A stretch of 64,000 nucleotides of DNA from Epithemia pelagica (GCA_946965045.2 OX337232.1:3286001-3350000), one strand, 5' to 3'. Counted from the first letter of the stretch, positions 22,470 to 34,076 are shown. Numbers and translations are program-made. Notes: a model not told the origin generated them from the letters alone.

Positions 22470-22671
22470 TTAACGCCAATCGCCTTTAGGGCCTGTTGGC
22501 ACTTTTCGAGCACCTAATTAGACATAGTCGAGGTGCAAAGATCCTCATTTCGTGCACCTCGCCCTTAACCGGAAATTAGAAGAGCTTTTAGTAAGAGTTA
22601 AGGCGTGTCATTTTTTTCTCATTATCTCATTTCATTCATTGATCGTACCAAAGGATCTCCTTACCTACATC

Positions 22672-23238
22672 ATGTCGTCTTCTCCTGATCAAGTTGCATC
22701 CTCTACATCCAATCCAGAAGCCATCCCTGTCTTTTCTAGTGCCCCCGAGTTCTACAACAAGACTCGCGGTGAATCTGAAGCTGTGGCACTGATCATGTCA
22801 TCCGACGACGTGTGCATTGTGGACAACAATGGAGTTGTATCTCAGCAGCTAGACCGTGTTTACAAAACACGGTTCGTGAAGCAGGAGTCCTGTTTCGACA
22901 ATGATGATCAGGCTGTTTTCGATGCTGTTTCGAAGCATCTCGGACCCAAGCACGAAGGACGTCCTGTTTTCTGGCAGCAAGTTTGTTGCGACTGCAAGCA
23001 AGATCCTTGTTTGATTTTTCAGCATGGACAATTTATCTATTCGATCCACTCGCACCTGGAACGCCGCAACAAGTCGAACAGAGAAATCCGGTACTAGTTG
23101 TACCGTCGCATGTCATGCACTCTTCATGGCGAGCTTGGCCGTGGCAATCGTCGCCCTCTACCAGCCTGCTTGGTCGACTTCATTCGTGACATTTTCCCCA
23201 ATGAAGAGGGTGAAGCCTATGTTGGTTATCGCGCTTAG
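22672..23238 (+). pseudogene. PiggyBac companion ORF (Cys-rich), interrupted by TAG
   Basis: The ATG at 22672 opens a frame (MSSSPDQVASSTS) encoding a predicted small protein of 188 codons. It includes a Cys-rich block (FWQQVCCDCKQDPCLIF) and a basic segment (HLERRNKSNREIRY). It stops at TAG (23095-23097). The same frame then continues LYRRMSCTLHGELGRGNRR, PACLVDFIRDIFP and NEEGEAYVGYRA to a TAG at 23236-23238. The continuation is clearly protein-like, so the first TAG is probably a nonsense mutation. It lies inside the PiggyBac boundaries and converges on the transposase. The function is unknown; the Cys pattern could bind zinc or DNA. No named family was assigned. Confidence 0.6.
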
Positions 23239-23276
23239 AATAGGAGTAGATATAAAAGAATCTTACTAGTACTACG

Positions 23277-26200
23277 TTACATTTCCACTACCTGTCCTCC
23301 CTCGTTACGATCATTTTCATTATGTTGTTCGTTTGTTGTGTCTTCATTCTCAACTTCCTCATTGTCCTCCACTTGTGAATCCTCGTCTTCATCCTCATTC
23401 CGTGCTCTTTTCCTCCTCCCTCGTCCAACTTCCTGTAGACCATGTTTCAATCGAACATCACAAATAACTGGATGAGCTTTGTTGATGGTATAGTCATACC
23501 GTCCACTGTTGCTCGTTTGGAAAACCTGTTGCCCGACTTGTGAATGTAGGATTTCGAAACATGTCAGTCCCTTGAAACTTGGGTGATCATGCATTTTCCA
23601 ACCCTTGGTCACTCTGTCTTTGGAATGAGCCAAATGGGCAACAAGGCCACATTTGGCGCATTTGCCAACATTCGTATACATCCCCCCCCATTGGCAATTT
23701 GCCCTTCATCCACCGATATTCGACCATGCACACAACACACCGGGCTCTACCTGTCATTTCGACTAGAACATGGCCGTCGACACACTGTGGATTGTCAGGT
23801 ATGGATGCTGTTGACTGCTCCATGTCATCACTTGTACCCTCGTATTGTAGTAGACACTGCGCGATAATGGTATAGAAGCCGTGTCTTGAAAGTCGCTTGC
23901 GTCTGCCTCTGACAGTTTGCTCATGACAAGAGAGATTCCATGCAATATATGAGTTCAAGAGCATGCAATCCACGACAGCCAGGTATATTTTCTCATACCA
24001 TTTTTTGAAATGCCCTTTCGTACCAAAGGATCCTCCTTGGATCCTCATTTGGTCTCCTTTGTCCACGGATCCCATGTTTTGTTGGTACACTATCAAAGGA
24101 TTTGGACAATTCAACTCTTTCTTCCTCGATCCAACTTGGCGCTTTACCACCCCGTGGCCAGTGTCCTCCAAACTAGAGACGAATGAGACAACCTTACTGT
24201 CAATCCACTGCCCACATAGGATTCCATTTACTGAGTCATGGATCAGTTTGAAAGTGCCACGGTTGTCCTTTGTTTTCGACAAGTTCATTAGGGACTTGTC
24301 CCATCCGAGTCGATTGGAACAAACCGTTCCAGTAGAGAAACAATGGAACCGTTCTCGAAGAATGACCGCAAGTTGTGGGGCCATATACCGGTTATCCATA
24401 CTGATATGGTGCATACCTTGTGTTTCTTTATGAAGGCCCAAACCATAGCAAGCATTCAAAACAGCTTTCATTGTAGTCGGAAAGCGATGAATACTAGGGC
24501 GGATATACGAGTTGGTTGCGTTAGCACCTTGATAGACATCAAGATGCAATATGGCATAACTGGAGGAAGATGCCATAATGAAAAAGTCCACACCCGAAAT
24601 TTCTGTGGCTTGTCTTTATTGAACTGGCGAACCGGGCACATTCGCGAGCGACAACCCACTCCCCCCTCGTCAAAAGCCATGTCTTTGGGTACGAAGAATG
24701 TCTTCCTCGATGTCTCGTTGAGTTGGTTCAATAGAGTACGAAACTGGTAGCATTTGTCCCCTCCGCCAGCAGCCGCAACCTTGTTCTCGGGGTGAAATGC
24801 CCCACGTATCTGCCGGAAGCGATTCAATGTCATGTGCTTCACGGCAAAACCCCGACTATCTTCAATCTCCACTGGAGGGACATCCGGTCCTAAATTGTAG
24901 GTGACGTTGTTTGTCTGGAAGTAAGCAGTGTACCCCCCACCATCAACCGGGTTTAGAGACATTGTAAGCTAGATGCCCAGGAACCGGTACATCTCTTGGA
25001 TTGTTACGTCTTTCCATCTTTGTGAATGGTAATAACCATTCCGAGACGCGTGCCGCAACTTCAAGTGTGAATGGTAGTACGCATTTGTGGACGAGGTAAG
25101 ATTCGAGACCATCTGATTGGTCATCCCACCACATCTTTGGAAACACTCAAAGGGCGTAGAAAACGTTTGCCAAATTCCTGGTCGTAATCCTTCCCCCCCA
25201 AGGTACATTGATTTCTGGCGTTGCTCTGTACCAACCCAGTTGTACCCAACTGTACTCTCGCGTTCCTGGTACTTGAATTCTAGACTGCGTAAAACTTCCA
25301 GTAGCGTCTTCTGGTTATTGTCGTCTTCCGCTGAACCATTGTCATTTGCCTGCTGTTCATTCGCCCGTTGTTCGTTTTCGGCCGCTAAGTCTTTCACAAC
25401 AACAGAGTCGTCGTCGTCAGAAGAGACACTTGCCTCGTCCAACGGATTGCCCAGCCTATCATCAACATCCGAATGAACAGATGCCTCTTCGTCGTCAGAC
25501 AAATCCGAGAGAATGTCGCCCTCGTTCGCTGCCAGGGATCTCCGCGTCACTATTCGGTTGGTTGGAGCCTCATTGGTTTGTGTGTTGTGTCCAGCGACCA
25601 TCGGTGAGTCGTCTGGTGGCATCGTACGAAGTATTGCCCGGCCTTGGGCCCGAAGGGTGTCCTCACTATTCGATTGGTTTCCCCCCACCATGTTTCCACG
25701 ACCATGTGGTGCGGTAGGACGAGCACCAGTATTCTCGGTCAATGGGCTGTTGACAGGAACTTGGTTGCCAACTCGAGTAGGGACCGCAGGAGCATTGTTT
25801 TGTTGTTGCTGAGGCTGTGTACCTCGGCTGTTAATGTAAGTCTTGATCAATTCCTTGTTTGTCTGACTGGAAGTGAACGACACAACTGACCATTCGATTG
25901 GAATATCGTCGCCATGTTGCCACTCAATGAGAAAGGTGTAATTCGTTCTCTTGGCAGGACAAGCAACAATTTGACCATTCAGCATGTATGGATTTGAGTC
26001 AGACTGTTGTGGAAACTTTGCAAGGAAGGCATCGTGAAAACCGTCTTTCAACCAAAACGTGTGTGGTGCTCGTAGTGGTTGTTTCGCGAAGGAGAATCTG
26101 TTTCTTGTTTGCTTCGGTGGTCGGTTCAAAGTCGTTAGTTGTTGTGCAGGAGGAGGACGGAGCTGTTGAGGAGGTTGTTGTTGTTGTTGTTGTTGCTGAG

Positions 26201-26327
26201 GAGGCGGTTGTGTAGGAGGGCAAGGTTCTTGTGGTGGAGGTGACTGCAAGGTTGGGGGGTTTGGATCTTGCGTAACGGCAATTGGGCCTTCTTTTTCAGA
26301 AGCATCTTCAGTGGCGTTGCCCGACAT
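23277..26327 (-). pseudogene. PiggyBac-like transposase, four fragments
   Basis: The N-terminal region is Pro/Gln-rich then acidic. After it come the DDE_Tnp_1_7-like core and a C-terminal Cys/His domain. The three catalytic Asp regions are recognisable: KDMAFDEGG, HHISMDNRYMA and QNMGSVDKGDQ. The tail has CVVCMVEYRW and KCAKCGLVAHLAH, matching the PiggyBac zinc-binding C-terminus. Three lesions split the frame: an in-frame TAG at 24969-24971 after MYRFLGI; a 2-nt (GT) insertion at about 24588-24593, which otherwise joins KFRV to DFFIMASS; and a frameshift in a run of eight Gs (23682-23689 on plus as Cs), before the last zinc motif. The catalytic residues themselves are intact, so the decay is fairly recent. 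Homopolymer indels may be assembly errors, but the TAG would not be. Confidence 0.85.
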
Positions 26328-26878
26328 TGGACTATTAGGAACCCAATGGCTCGATCCTTCGAATACTTGTTGACTGGATTCTATACGTCGTGGTACTTCT
26401 AGTTCTTTTCATCAACCTCAAACAAGTGGCATCTGTCAGGGTATCAGATGACTGCCAAAAAATGAGCAAAACTGCCGATTCTTCTATCGAAAATTTGACG
26501 ATGATACAGTCATAATTGAACTATAGTGTCTTAAAATAAAATTTTCAAAATTTCACCAGCTTCCGTTTGGAAGTGTTCATTGTCCTCAATACAAGGTAGG
26601 AGAAGAGATATGATTGATCAAATGAAATGGAGGTGCGTATGTGAGCCTCATTTTGGAATTGAGGTACACATGTGATACTCGGTGTTGATTGGCGTTAAGG
26701 TCGACAATAAGCGTAAGGAGCACTTTGGATCCCATCCATTCCGACAAAACGTGCTTTTCGAGCCAGCCCGCCACACACGTGCACACACACGACCTGCCTG
26801 CGACAATAAATACCCCCATTTTTGCGACATAACTTCATTACCACTTTGGATTTTCTAATTAAATCTGTTTCTCAGAGA

Positions 26879-28702
26879 ATGTCACACATTAGTTCCGAAT
26901 TCTTATACGGCACTTCTCACTCGGAAGCAATCATCCGTTGCTTGGACGATACCATGCCAATGGTGAAGGATGATTCTTGTTACTTCGTTTCCCTTTGTCC
27001 ATATACCCAAACGACTGCTTTGTCTCCCATTGATTGACCATAGAAACAAGGCATCATGTTTGAAAAGGAAGGGCCGGTTTATGTTCCGCTATTCAACAAT
27101 GTCTTTCGTGTGGGAACTTTTGTGCATGTCAAATTGAGTGATCAAGATCAACACTCAACCACCGTATGCCAGCTGAACAAACATACTGATGGCAATGTCA
27201 TGCTGAAATTGTTCTACCCGTTATTCCCCCCAAAGAATCTAAAATGCCATCCCTCCATTCCGAAACATGATTTCGATCCCCTCGAAGAAGAAACTGGCTC
27301 TCGTCAAATCGAACTCTACGAATCATGGGATTCGATTCACCGGTACGAAGCTCAAGCACAAGATATTTCCATCAGATATCCTGCATTTTGTTTCACACCG
27401 AAGCAACTGGAATCTCCGTTGAACAGATGGGCGGAAGGCATCAAAAACGTGTACATAGTACGGTTCAAGCAAGTAGGGGGAACAAGTTAGTGCCAATTGA
27501 CGAGTTGAAATTTACCTGCTTCCCCATGGATCAAGTGAAACCAAACGAACAACTGATTGTTCCTCCACGCTGTTTCCACAAAAACACTTGGCACGGCCTG
27601 TTCCTACTACGCAAGGCTCTTATCAAGATTTTGAACAAGCGGGGCGGGCATGCAGAGAAACGTGACTTCCAGACAGTCACCATCGGTAACATCCCCTCTG
27701 AAACATTTAATTACTTGCATGTCCTTCTCAATTCTCACCTGAAATGTGTCTCCTGTCATTATATCGACGGATCCGAGAGCTATCAAGACTTAGATGCCAA
27801 ACTAACACGCCGTAAGATTCGGATGAGCTGTCAGAATGGCATCCTACGCTTCGAAACACAAGAAGAGTTGGACATTGTGCGTAATTTCCTAGGTTTTGCC
27901 GCAGTCTATGGTTCGAGTGAAGTTCGGCCAACTCTTAAAGATGGTGCTGCTGGTGTTACCCTCAAGCGAGGGCATTTCCTGACTGTGATCCGAGGCAGTA
28001 AAGAGAAGCCTGAGTTTAAGCGCCGATGCCTTGATCAACGCATCGACATTGTGTTCTCGCCTTTTCAAGTCAAGGTTTCCGTGAACTTTGAACGGTACCG
28101 TTACGACAAGAGTCGTGGGGGTAAATTCAAGGTTGATCCTCCCACGGACCATCTTGAAAGTGTGCTCCTAGCCAAGCCATTCCCATTCGATGACAAGAAA
28201 TTCCGTCCCTTTCCCGTATCAGCTGATGCACTCGTTGCTCCACAAGTCACGTCACCTGACTCGTCCACTGATCCATCGACAGCAGATAGCTCAGACCACA
28301 CCGAGATACGATACAGAGATACTTCACCTCGATCCATGGCCCCCCCCAAATTGTTTGGTATCTCTTGGTGACAAATATGAGCACGAAGGGACCACTTTCC
28401 AAGTCGCTGTCTATCTCCCACCGGCCGACAAGAAACACTACGTCCTTCGTGACAAATATGATGACACTATTTTCACGATGAATGATCCTGAGAGGTATGA
28501 CCGAGTTGGAGGAATCGAGGGTATGGAGTACGTTGGGACACTACTTCCTTCAAAGTCTTGGTCCATTGGATGTATTGTTATGAGCGGTGTTCGATTCAAG
28601 TCGGACGTGGAGGAAGGGAGTCAGGATATGGATTTCCATACGGATATTCCTCTCATTGCCAGTCTTGTGGAAGCAAACAATGACGCTCAAGCAACTAATT
28701 AG
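26879..28702 (+). pseudogene. Companion gene of the 23-bp-TIR transposon, frameshifted
   Basis: The frame begins at ATG 26879 (MSHISSEFLYGTSHSE) and meets TGA at 27035 and TAG six bases later. It continues in the same frame from MFEKEGPVYVPLFNN. A frame change occurs at a five-G run (27476-27480), where one missing base joins FKQVGG to NKLVPIDELKF. A second change occurs at an eight-C run (28340-28347), where one extra base separates SMAPP from NCLVSLGDKYEHEG. The end reads DFHTDIPLIASLVEAN and stops at 28702. A single ancestral protein of about 600 residues is likely. It has no recognised domain; PPRCFHKNTWHGLFLLR and GHFLTVIRGSKEKPEFKRR are typical stretches. The true start could instead be ATG 27056. 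Confidence 0.6.
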
Positions 28703-28752
28703 TGTAATCAGTGAAACAAATCTCATTATATATTGAATACTAACTCTCCTAT

Positions 28753-31700
28753 CTACTCTGATTCGTACTCTTCCTCAGTAGTTGTTGAGTCTTCCGAGTC
28801 TACATCGAGATCCTGTGAATCATCCAACCGAGGATCATACAGAATCTCAACTCCCACATCCCAGTCGAACTCGTATTCCTTAACCCCTTCCTCATCTTCA
28901 TCTTCGTCATCCTTGGATTCGTCATTGCCTGTATTGTTGTGTCCTTCCTCATCTTCATCTTCGTCATCCTTGGATATGTCATTGGCTTTTTTGTTGTGTC
29001 GAACAAGCTGCCCGAATTCGATTGTTCCGCCATTGTCTCTCACCCACGTTTTGAACTTCTCTTCTTCTTCCGGAGTCCTCGCATCCATTTCGGCTCGCAT
29101 GGTTTCCAGGTCGTAACCTAGCATGAAAACCATGCGGCGTTGGATCCATCTTGCCATGGGACGTAGCCTTGAGCGTGCCCCTTTTCCTCTATTCACTGCT
29201 CCTCCGCGCTGAGTTCTATTGAAATAGAAGCTCTTAAAAGCGGAGTTGAACGCTTCCCAGCCTTGCTGGGAATGGTTCGTGAGGTTGCGCCAGTGTAGGA
29301 GATATTCCCCGATATGCCCACTACCAATGTAGTGGGCATAATTTGTGATCCCATCGTCACCATACAACTCTATCCAGTCGCGATAGAAGAGATCAGCATG
29401 CTTCTGGTAGTCAAATATTTGCTCGTTTGTCATGGGTTCCCGAATTCGCAGCAGTTGGAACGAGGCAGAGTAGTGTTCCATTGCCCTCTTCCATAAGAAG
29501 ATGTCATCCTCATCTACGATGCACTTGTCCACGAGTTTCTCGATGTCGACAATCAAACGTCGGATCTGTACATTGCTCATCTGAACCACCCCAATAGTCT
29601 TCGTGGTTTCCTCGAATGGAATCTGAAACTGGAACGCGAGATTTCCTGTTCCAAGTATTTCGGTATTGATGCAATGCTCGATTCCTCGAAGGAAGGACTT
29701 GCATTTTTTCTCGACAGACGAACGGTTGGATCGTTGAATCCAAGGAAGTAGATTGTTTTTGGCATTCATAAGCCCGGTCCGGAAGCACATGGTCAAAATC
29801 TTCTGCCCCATTCGCATCTCCATGTGGAGAATGCAGGGAATGGAATCCATGACCATAACAAGTGCAGTGCTGACCGTACCTTCCCCGAACAATCGGACGC
29901 AATCATGGCAATCAACATATTGCCACTCCGAAATCAGTTGGCGTCGTAAACGATCCTGTCGTTCCAACACATTGCCATCTACGGACAAATTACGTAAACC
30001 CAGATCCTTGTTCAGCCAAGAAGAGTACCTCTTCTGTAAAGTGTTTGACGCCTGAGCCACATCGAAGTGAATTGAAGAGACTGTTTTCAACTGAATCTCA
30101 TCGACCGGCATTCTAGGGTCCATTGTCTTGTTCATTGCAATTTTTGACTTAGCCCATATTTCTTCAATCTGGTCCTTGATCTGGGGTATGTCCTTCTCGA
30201 ACTTTTTCATTTCGTCCTTGCGGATTTGCACATAGTCGTCGGTGCAAATAGGAAAGTGACGACACATCCATCCATCTTCTGTAGATGCGTAGTCCATGTG
30301 ATCACACCATTTGCAGTCATCGGGTGATTCCAGGCCCTTTGTTAAGTTATCACTTGAAATGTGACACTTAGCACATGGATATTTCGCAACTTTAACCGCT
30401 CCTCCTTTGTCTGAAACTTTGAAATCACAGGACATATCGGCATTGAGTGGATTGTACACTTGTTTTATTCCGAACGCTTTCGGGAGTACAGTCTCGGCTG
30501 CTTCCTTGTTTTCTTTCAACATTCTAGAGAATAATCCGCGTACAGTGTTTTTCTTTTCCCGACCAATGACACAACAGGTTGGGACACAAGCTGCCTGGGA
30601 CCGTTGAAGTGGGTTGGAGATATCATTGTACTTGACCCCACCCAGTGTATGGTCCAATGATCTAGTAAGACTGGCTCCATCCATACACGAGGCCACTGTA
30701 TGTTCCCTTTCTTTCGCCTCACCTTCCAACGCATTATTGGATCTCAGAACACCTTTCATACTGTCGGCCCCCCGGAAAATGAATCCTTCCGAACCGTCTT
30801 TCGTATTGCGAATGGTATGGAAGGGAACTATCGTGTCAGCAAAGCGTTCTATTTCTTGTTGGGCTTTCTTCATGGCCGCGGAACTCGGGATCATTGTATG
30901 GGCTCCCTTCCTCCCGTCGGACTCGCACTTCCGCAAAATCTCAAGACCTGACAAACTCAGAACACCACCGGTCGTATCCATTTCCCGAAGAATACGGAAA
31001 GGTGAGAAACAAGTTTGCCTGAGATAGTTGGAAACAGCCTTAACCATTATGTCACGAACTTGCGCTCCATGCAAGTTGTCATTCATAAGCATATTGGTTA
31101 GCATTCTGAAAAACTTGTCGGACCTTTGGCTACCAACTTGATGGTTCTTCACGGAAGATTTAATGACTTCCTTGATGTGTCGGATAATCATTTCAGCATT
31201 TTCTTCCTTGGAACAGGTAGAGGGAAGAGAAGCCATCCCATCTGGGCCAGATTGTTCTGTCTTTTTCTGGAGATAGTATATACGATCCAGTCTCGACTTG
31301 TTTTTCGCCCGCTGTTCGGAAAGACGCCGCTTCAGAGTTGCATTTCTTTGTCCTTCTTTGGATAGCTTCTTTTTAAGGGACTTGACTTGCAACAACAGTC
31401 CATTAACCAGAGAAACAGTGTACTGCTTCTTCTCTTCTTCTTGTTCTTCGTTTGAAGGTGTGGTTGTTTCCGGGGGTGCGTCTGATTGATCAAGGATCTG
31501 TGGAATCGTTAGACCGCGATTGATATCCACAGGAGGGTCGTTTCTACTACGGGGAATTACAGTCTTATCTATTGTGTCTTCGAAGCCATCGTCTTCAGGT
31601 ATTCGGTCTGACTCAACCCCGTCGTCATCTGGTGGTGGAATGAGTGTCTGGCTGGAGGGAGCATCACTGGTTCCGGCAGGAGGGGGTTTCTTCTGACTAC

Positions 31701-32646
31701 TGACAAATTCTTGGTCTTCATAAGGATTGGGAGGATGCTTCATGGAAGGAGGGGGGACATTCGCCTCTTCAGATTGAGCCAGTGTGAGATTTGGTTCATT
31801 GGTGGGGACTGTCAACGAAATGGACTGTTGTGAAGGGGGTTTGCTGGATTCATCATATTTGTTGTCTTGAAGTGAGTGACATTCTGGGCCTTGATTCGTT
31901 GGAGAAGGTTCGGTGGAGAGATCGTGTGTTGATTGTTTTGATTCTGCTTCCAATAAATCAGGATTTGTAAGAGAACCAATCTCTTGTTGGGCGTCCTTGT
32001 CGGCTTTGGCTTTTTTCTGTCGCTGTTGTTCGGCAAGTTTCTTGAGTCTCCTTTTTTTCTCATCAATCATTCGGTCTGTTGGGTAAATACCATTCTTGTG
32101 CTCGGCAACACATCCGAAAAGACCAGAGAACCTATTGACCTTGAGTTGAGGTTGGGCACGTTCCTTGTTATCCGCATATTCGCAATTTAGACAGAAGAAA
32201 AAACCACCACGATATCGGGCCTCTCGTTCGAGACCGAAAACGGAACACGGCTTCTTGTAGTGGTGCTTGAATTGCTTACGAATCTTGGCAATCCTTTCCC
32301 TTTCGACATAACTGTTGGATATCGTCGTGCCTTTGTTCAGACGGGTGGCTCTAGTTTGAAGATTGGGAGATGGCGGTAAGTCTTCAGCAATTCTGGACGA
32401 TCGCCGAAGAGGGTGTGAAGGGGCGGGAGGTTCCTTGGGAGGGACAAGACGCTCTTTGGGAGGTGCTGGAGGATCTTCGGGAGGGGGTGGAGGTTCCTTG
32501 CAAGGGACTGGAGGTTCCTTGGGAGGTGGAGGGTCTTTAGCAATTCGGGAGGAGCGGCGAAGAGGAGGTGGAGGGGTGTCGGGTTCTTTTGGAGTGGTTG
32601 CTGCTTCTTTCCCTGGTTTCGTCGTGGTTTGAGATCGAGTTATCAT
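28753..32646 (-). CDS. Very large transposase-like protein (1297 aa)
   Basis: This single intact frame starts at the ATG at 32646. Residues 1-110 are Pro-rich with two RRSSRIA motifs. Up to about residue 460 it is low complexity and charged, ending in a coiled-coil-like segment (LLLQVKSLKKKLSKEG). The large folded region has Cys/His pairs likely to bind zinc (YPCAKCHISSDN, CKWCDHMDYAS, WMCRHFPIC). Further on are MDSIPCILHMEMRMGQ and near the C-terminus NHSQQGWEAFNSAFKS and FYFNRTQRGGAVNRG. An acidic duplicated tail (DDEDEDEEG twice) closes it. The C-terminal pattern resembles large transposon-borne proteins seen in many protist and animal genomes. I cannot name the superfamily or all catalytic acids. 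Its place inside matched TIRs makes a transposase the best inference. Confidence 0.7.
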   Translation of the reverse strand: MITRSQTTTKPGKEAATTPKEPDTPPPPLRRSSRIAKDPPPPKEPPVPCKEPPPPPEDPPAPPKERLVPPKEPPAPSHPLRRSSRIAEDLPPSPNLQTRATRLNKGTTISNSYVERERIAKIRKQFKHHYKKPCSVFGLEREARYRGGFFFCLNCEYADNKERAQPQLKVNRFSGLFGCVAEHKNGIYPTDRMIDEKKRRLKKLAEQQRQKKAKADKDAQQEIGSLTNPDLLEAESKQSTHDLSTEPSPTNQGPECHSLQDNKYDESSKPPSQQSISLTVPTNEPNLTLAQSEEANVPPPSMKHPPNPYEDQEFVSSQKKPPPAGTSDAPSSQTLIPPPDDDGVESDRIPEDDGFEDTIDKTVIPRSRNDPPVDINRGLTIPQILDQSDAPPETTTPSNEEQEEEKKQYTVSLVNGLLLQVKSLKKKLSKEGQRNATLKRRLSEQRAKNKSRLDRIYYLQKKTEQSGPDGMASLPSTCSKEENAEMIIRHIKEVIKSSVKNHQVGSQRSDKFFRMLTNMLMNDNLHGAQVRDIMVKAVSNYLRQTCFSPFRILREMDTTGGVLSLSGLEILRKCESDGRKGAHTMIPSSAAMKKAQQEIERFADTIVPFHTIRNTKDGSEGFIFRGADSMKGVLRSNNALEGEAKEREHTVASCMDGASLTRSLDHTLGGVKYNDISNPLQRSQAACVPTCCVIGREKKNTVRGLFSRMLKENKEAAETVLPKAFGIKQVYNPLNADMSCDFKVSDKGGAVKVAKYPCAKCHISSDNLTKGLESPDDCKWCDHMDYASTEDGWMCRHFPICTDDYVQIRKDEMKKFEKDIPQIKDQIEEIWAKSKIAMNKTMDPRMPVDEIQLKTVSSIHFDVAQASNTLQKRYSSWLNKDLGLRNLSVDGNVLERQDRLRRQLISEWQYVDCHDCVRLFGEGTVSTALVMVMDSIPCILHMEMRMGQKILTMCFRTGLMNAKNNLLPWIQRSNRSSVEKKCKSFLRGIEHCINTEILGTGNLAFQFQIPFEETTKTIGVVQMSNVQIRRLIVDIEKLVDKCIVDEDDIFLWKRAMEHYSASFQLLRIREPMTNEQIFDYQKHADLFYRDWIELYGDDGITNYAHYIGSGHIGEYLLHWRNLTNHSQQGWEAFNSAFKSFYFNRTQRGGAVNRGKGARSRLRPMARWIQRRMVFMLGYDLETMRAEMDARTPEEEEKFKTWVRDNGGTIEFGQLVRHNKKANDISKDDEDEDEEGHNNTGNDESKDDEDEDEEGVKEYEFDWDVGVEILYDPRLDDSQDLDVDSEDSTTTEEEYESE

Positions 32647-33240
32647 GGCTCTGTCAACGCAATCAAACCGTGAGGCCCGTTATGATACAGAGAGAGACGA
32701 TTGATTGGATGGATGTGTCAATCGGGTCATTACGAAATCAAGAGACGTCTTGTAAAAGATGAGAGAGGCCCAATCTCATCGAGTCGAAGGGAGAGTTTGG
32801 AATTGTCGATTAACATGCGACTACTGCGTAATACTATATTCGTAGACGTAGAATTATTATTATTGTGAGTATGCCATCTCGGACGGAAGCCGAGCGTGAC
32901 ATGGGTTTTTTTCTCATAATTTGGAGGCACTTTCAGTTGGACTTACGGGCATGAAAGACAATATTGTAACTCTGATGCAAGGTCGGGGATCCAATTTGGA
33001 TACATAGAAGAAAGTTTTTGCATACTTACATCAGAGTTACATACATGATATGGACTCCGTTTTGGGCTTCCAATGGAGAAGAGATGCTCAAGAGTGAAAT
33101 TTGATGCCAAACGACCGTATTATTTAACCAAAAACTCTTTCCACTATTTGGCTTATAGTGAGTTTTTGGGTTTCTGAGATGGTCGCGACGGCATGAAAGT
33201 GGTGCATGCGTGCGACTTGGGATACGAAGTGCTCCTTACG

Positions 33241-33387
33241 GGATAATAGTTAGCACTAACAAAAGCTAAAAGCTGCCCTTTCTACTATTTGTTCCATTCT
33301 GAATTATTCGGGACTCGATACTCGATATGCTGGAACCGGGACTCCAAAACGGATGATTCCGAAAACACGTACATCAGTTAACAACAG
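33241..33387. other. Short spacer between two mobile elements
   Basis: Non-coding DNA lies between the right TIR of the 26712-33240 element and the left foldback arm. Nothing was recognised. Confidence 0.4.
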
Positions 33388-33679
33388 GAACACGCGAAAC
33401 TATGTCGGCTATGACCTCACGCGCCCTATGCTAGCAGACAAGGCAGCATTTTAGCTTAGTACTAGCTAAACAGCTCTAGTCCTTGTCGTTTTGGCGATTG
33501 TCTCTTTTTCAAAAACCCGGGGCAATAAAAACGGTGCTCCCGGTATTAAGCCTCATGACCCACACATGATGAAATTTTTGTCTTGTAATGTCCTACTTAT
33601 CAATCATTAGCTAAGCCTGACGAATAATGTGGTGTACACTACATAACTTCTCAGTCTTGTGAGCCATCGGTAAATAAGG
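33388..33679. repeat. Left arm (outer part) of a foldback element
   Basis: This 292-bp segment starts GAACACGCGAAACTATG and is the inverted copy of 42552-42841, nearly identical along its whole length. It ends CGGTAAATAAGG, where DIRS copy 1 begins. The arm resumes at 42116. Confidence 0.9.
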
Positions 33680-34076
33680 GCACTCCGACACCGATCTCAG
33701 ACCCCTCCTCGTAGCCATCCAAGCAAGAGATCCCTCGCAGCCAAAGATTGAGGACGAACAAACAGATGAGATGATTCAATAACTTAAACAAATTTAGATT
33801 CTCGCGATCATGATCATATGATTAGATCGTGTTGTGGGGGGAAGGTGAAACCTTCTCCACTCAGAGCCGGTGATCCAACACCAGCTAAGGGAACCGATCT
33901 GTTAGCCACGAGTGGATGAACCATGTCGAGACTCCTGTTTGTTCCCCTGAGCTCCCCCAACGCAATCAGGTAGCACCATGCAATCGCAAAGGGGGCAGGG
34001 GACAGCAGACTGAAACGGAACAAACCCATAAACCAACAATCAAGAAGAGAGAACGCTTTGCCACGTCGGCTTTCTC

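Larger units (their letters stand above)
22470..26698. mobile_element. PiggyBac-like DNA transposon with TTAA target site and companion gene
   Basis: The left end is TTAA (22470-22473) followed by CGCCAATC. The right end is GATTGGCG followed by TTAA (26695-26698). The inverted match, including one outer base, spans 13 bp, and TTAA is the hallmark target of PiggyBac. Between the ends lie a plus-strand companion ORF (22672-23238) and a minus-strand PiggyBac transposase (23277-26327), convergent and 38 bp apart. The transposase is broken, so this copy is probably immobile unless mobilised in trans. The TIR is short, so the boundaries are a strong inference rather than proof. Confidence 0.7.
26712..33240. 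mobile_element. DNA transposon with 23-bp TIRs and two convergent genes
   Basis: The inverted ends are 26712-26734 and 33218-33240, matching at 21 of 23 positions and starting CGTAAGGAGCACTT. They enclose a plus-strand gene (26879-28702) and a very large minus-strand gene (28753-32646), tail to tail and 50 bp apart, with little other DNA. That fits a transposon carrying its transposase and a companion gene. No target-site duplication was found: the flanking bases GACAATAAG and GGATAATAG are similar but not equal. The element abuts the PiggyBac copy, with 13 bp between. Superfamily is not identified. Confidence 0.7.

Noticed and set aside
10279-23238. Alternative genetic code or selenocysteine use of TGA/TAG
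   Set aside because: TGA, TAG and TAA all serve as normal terminators here, and each in-frame stop replaces a different residue (Arg, Gln, Trp, Leu), which fits nonsense mutation better than recoding. The exception kept as a finding is the UGA-CGG of the DIRS element.
24969-26327. Separate host genes for the four PiggyBac fragments
   Set aside because: The fragments are collinear parts of one transposase and each break is explained by a single lesion.
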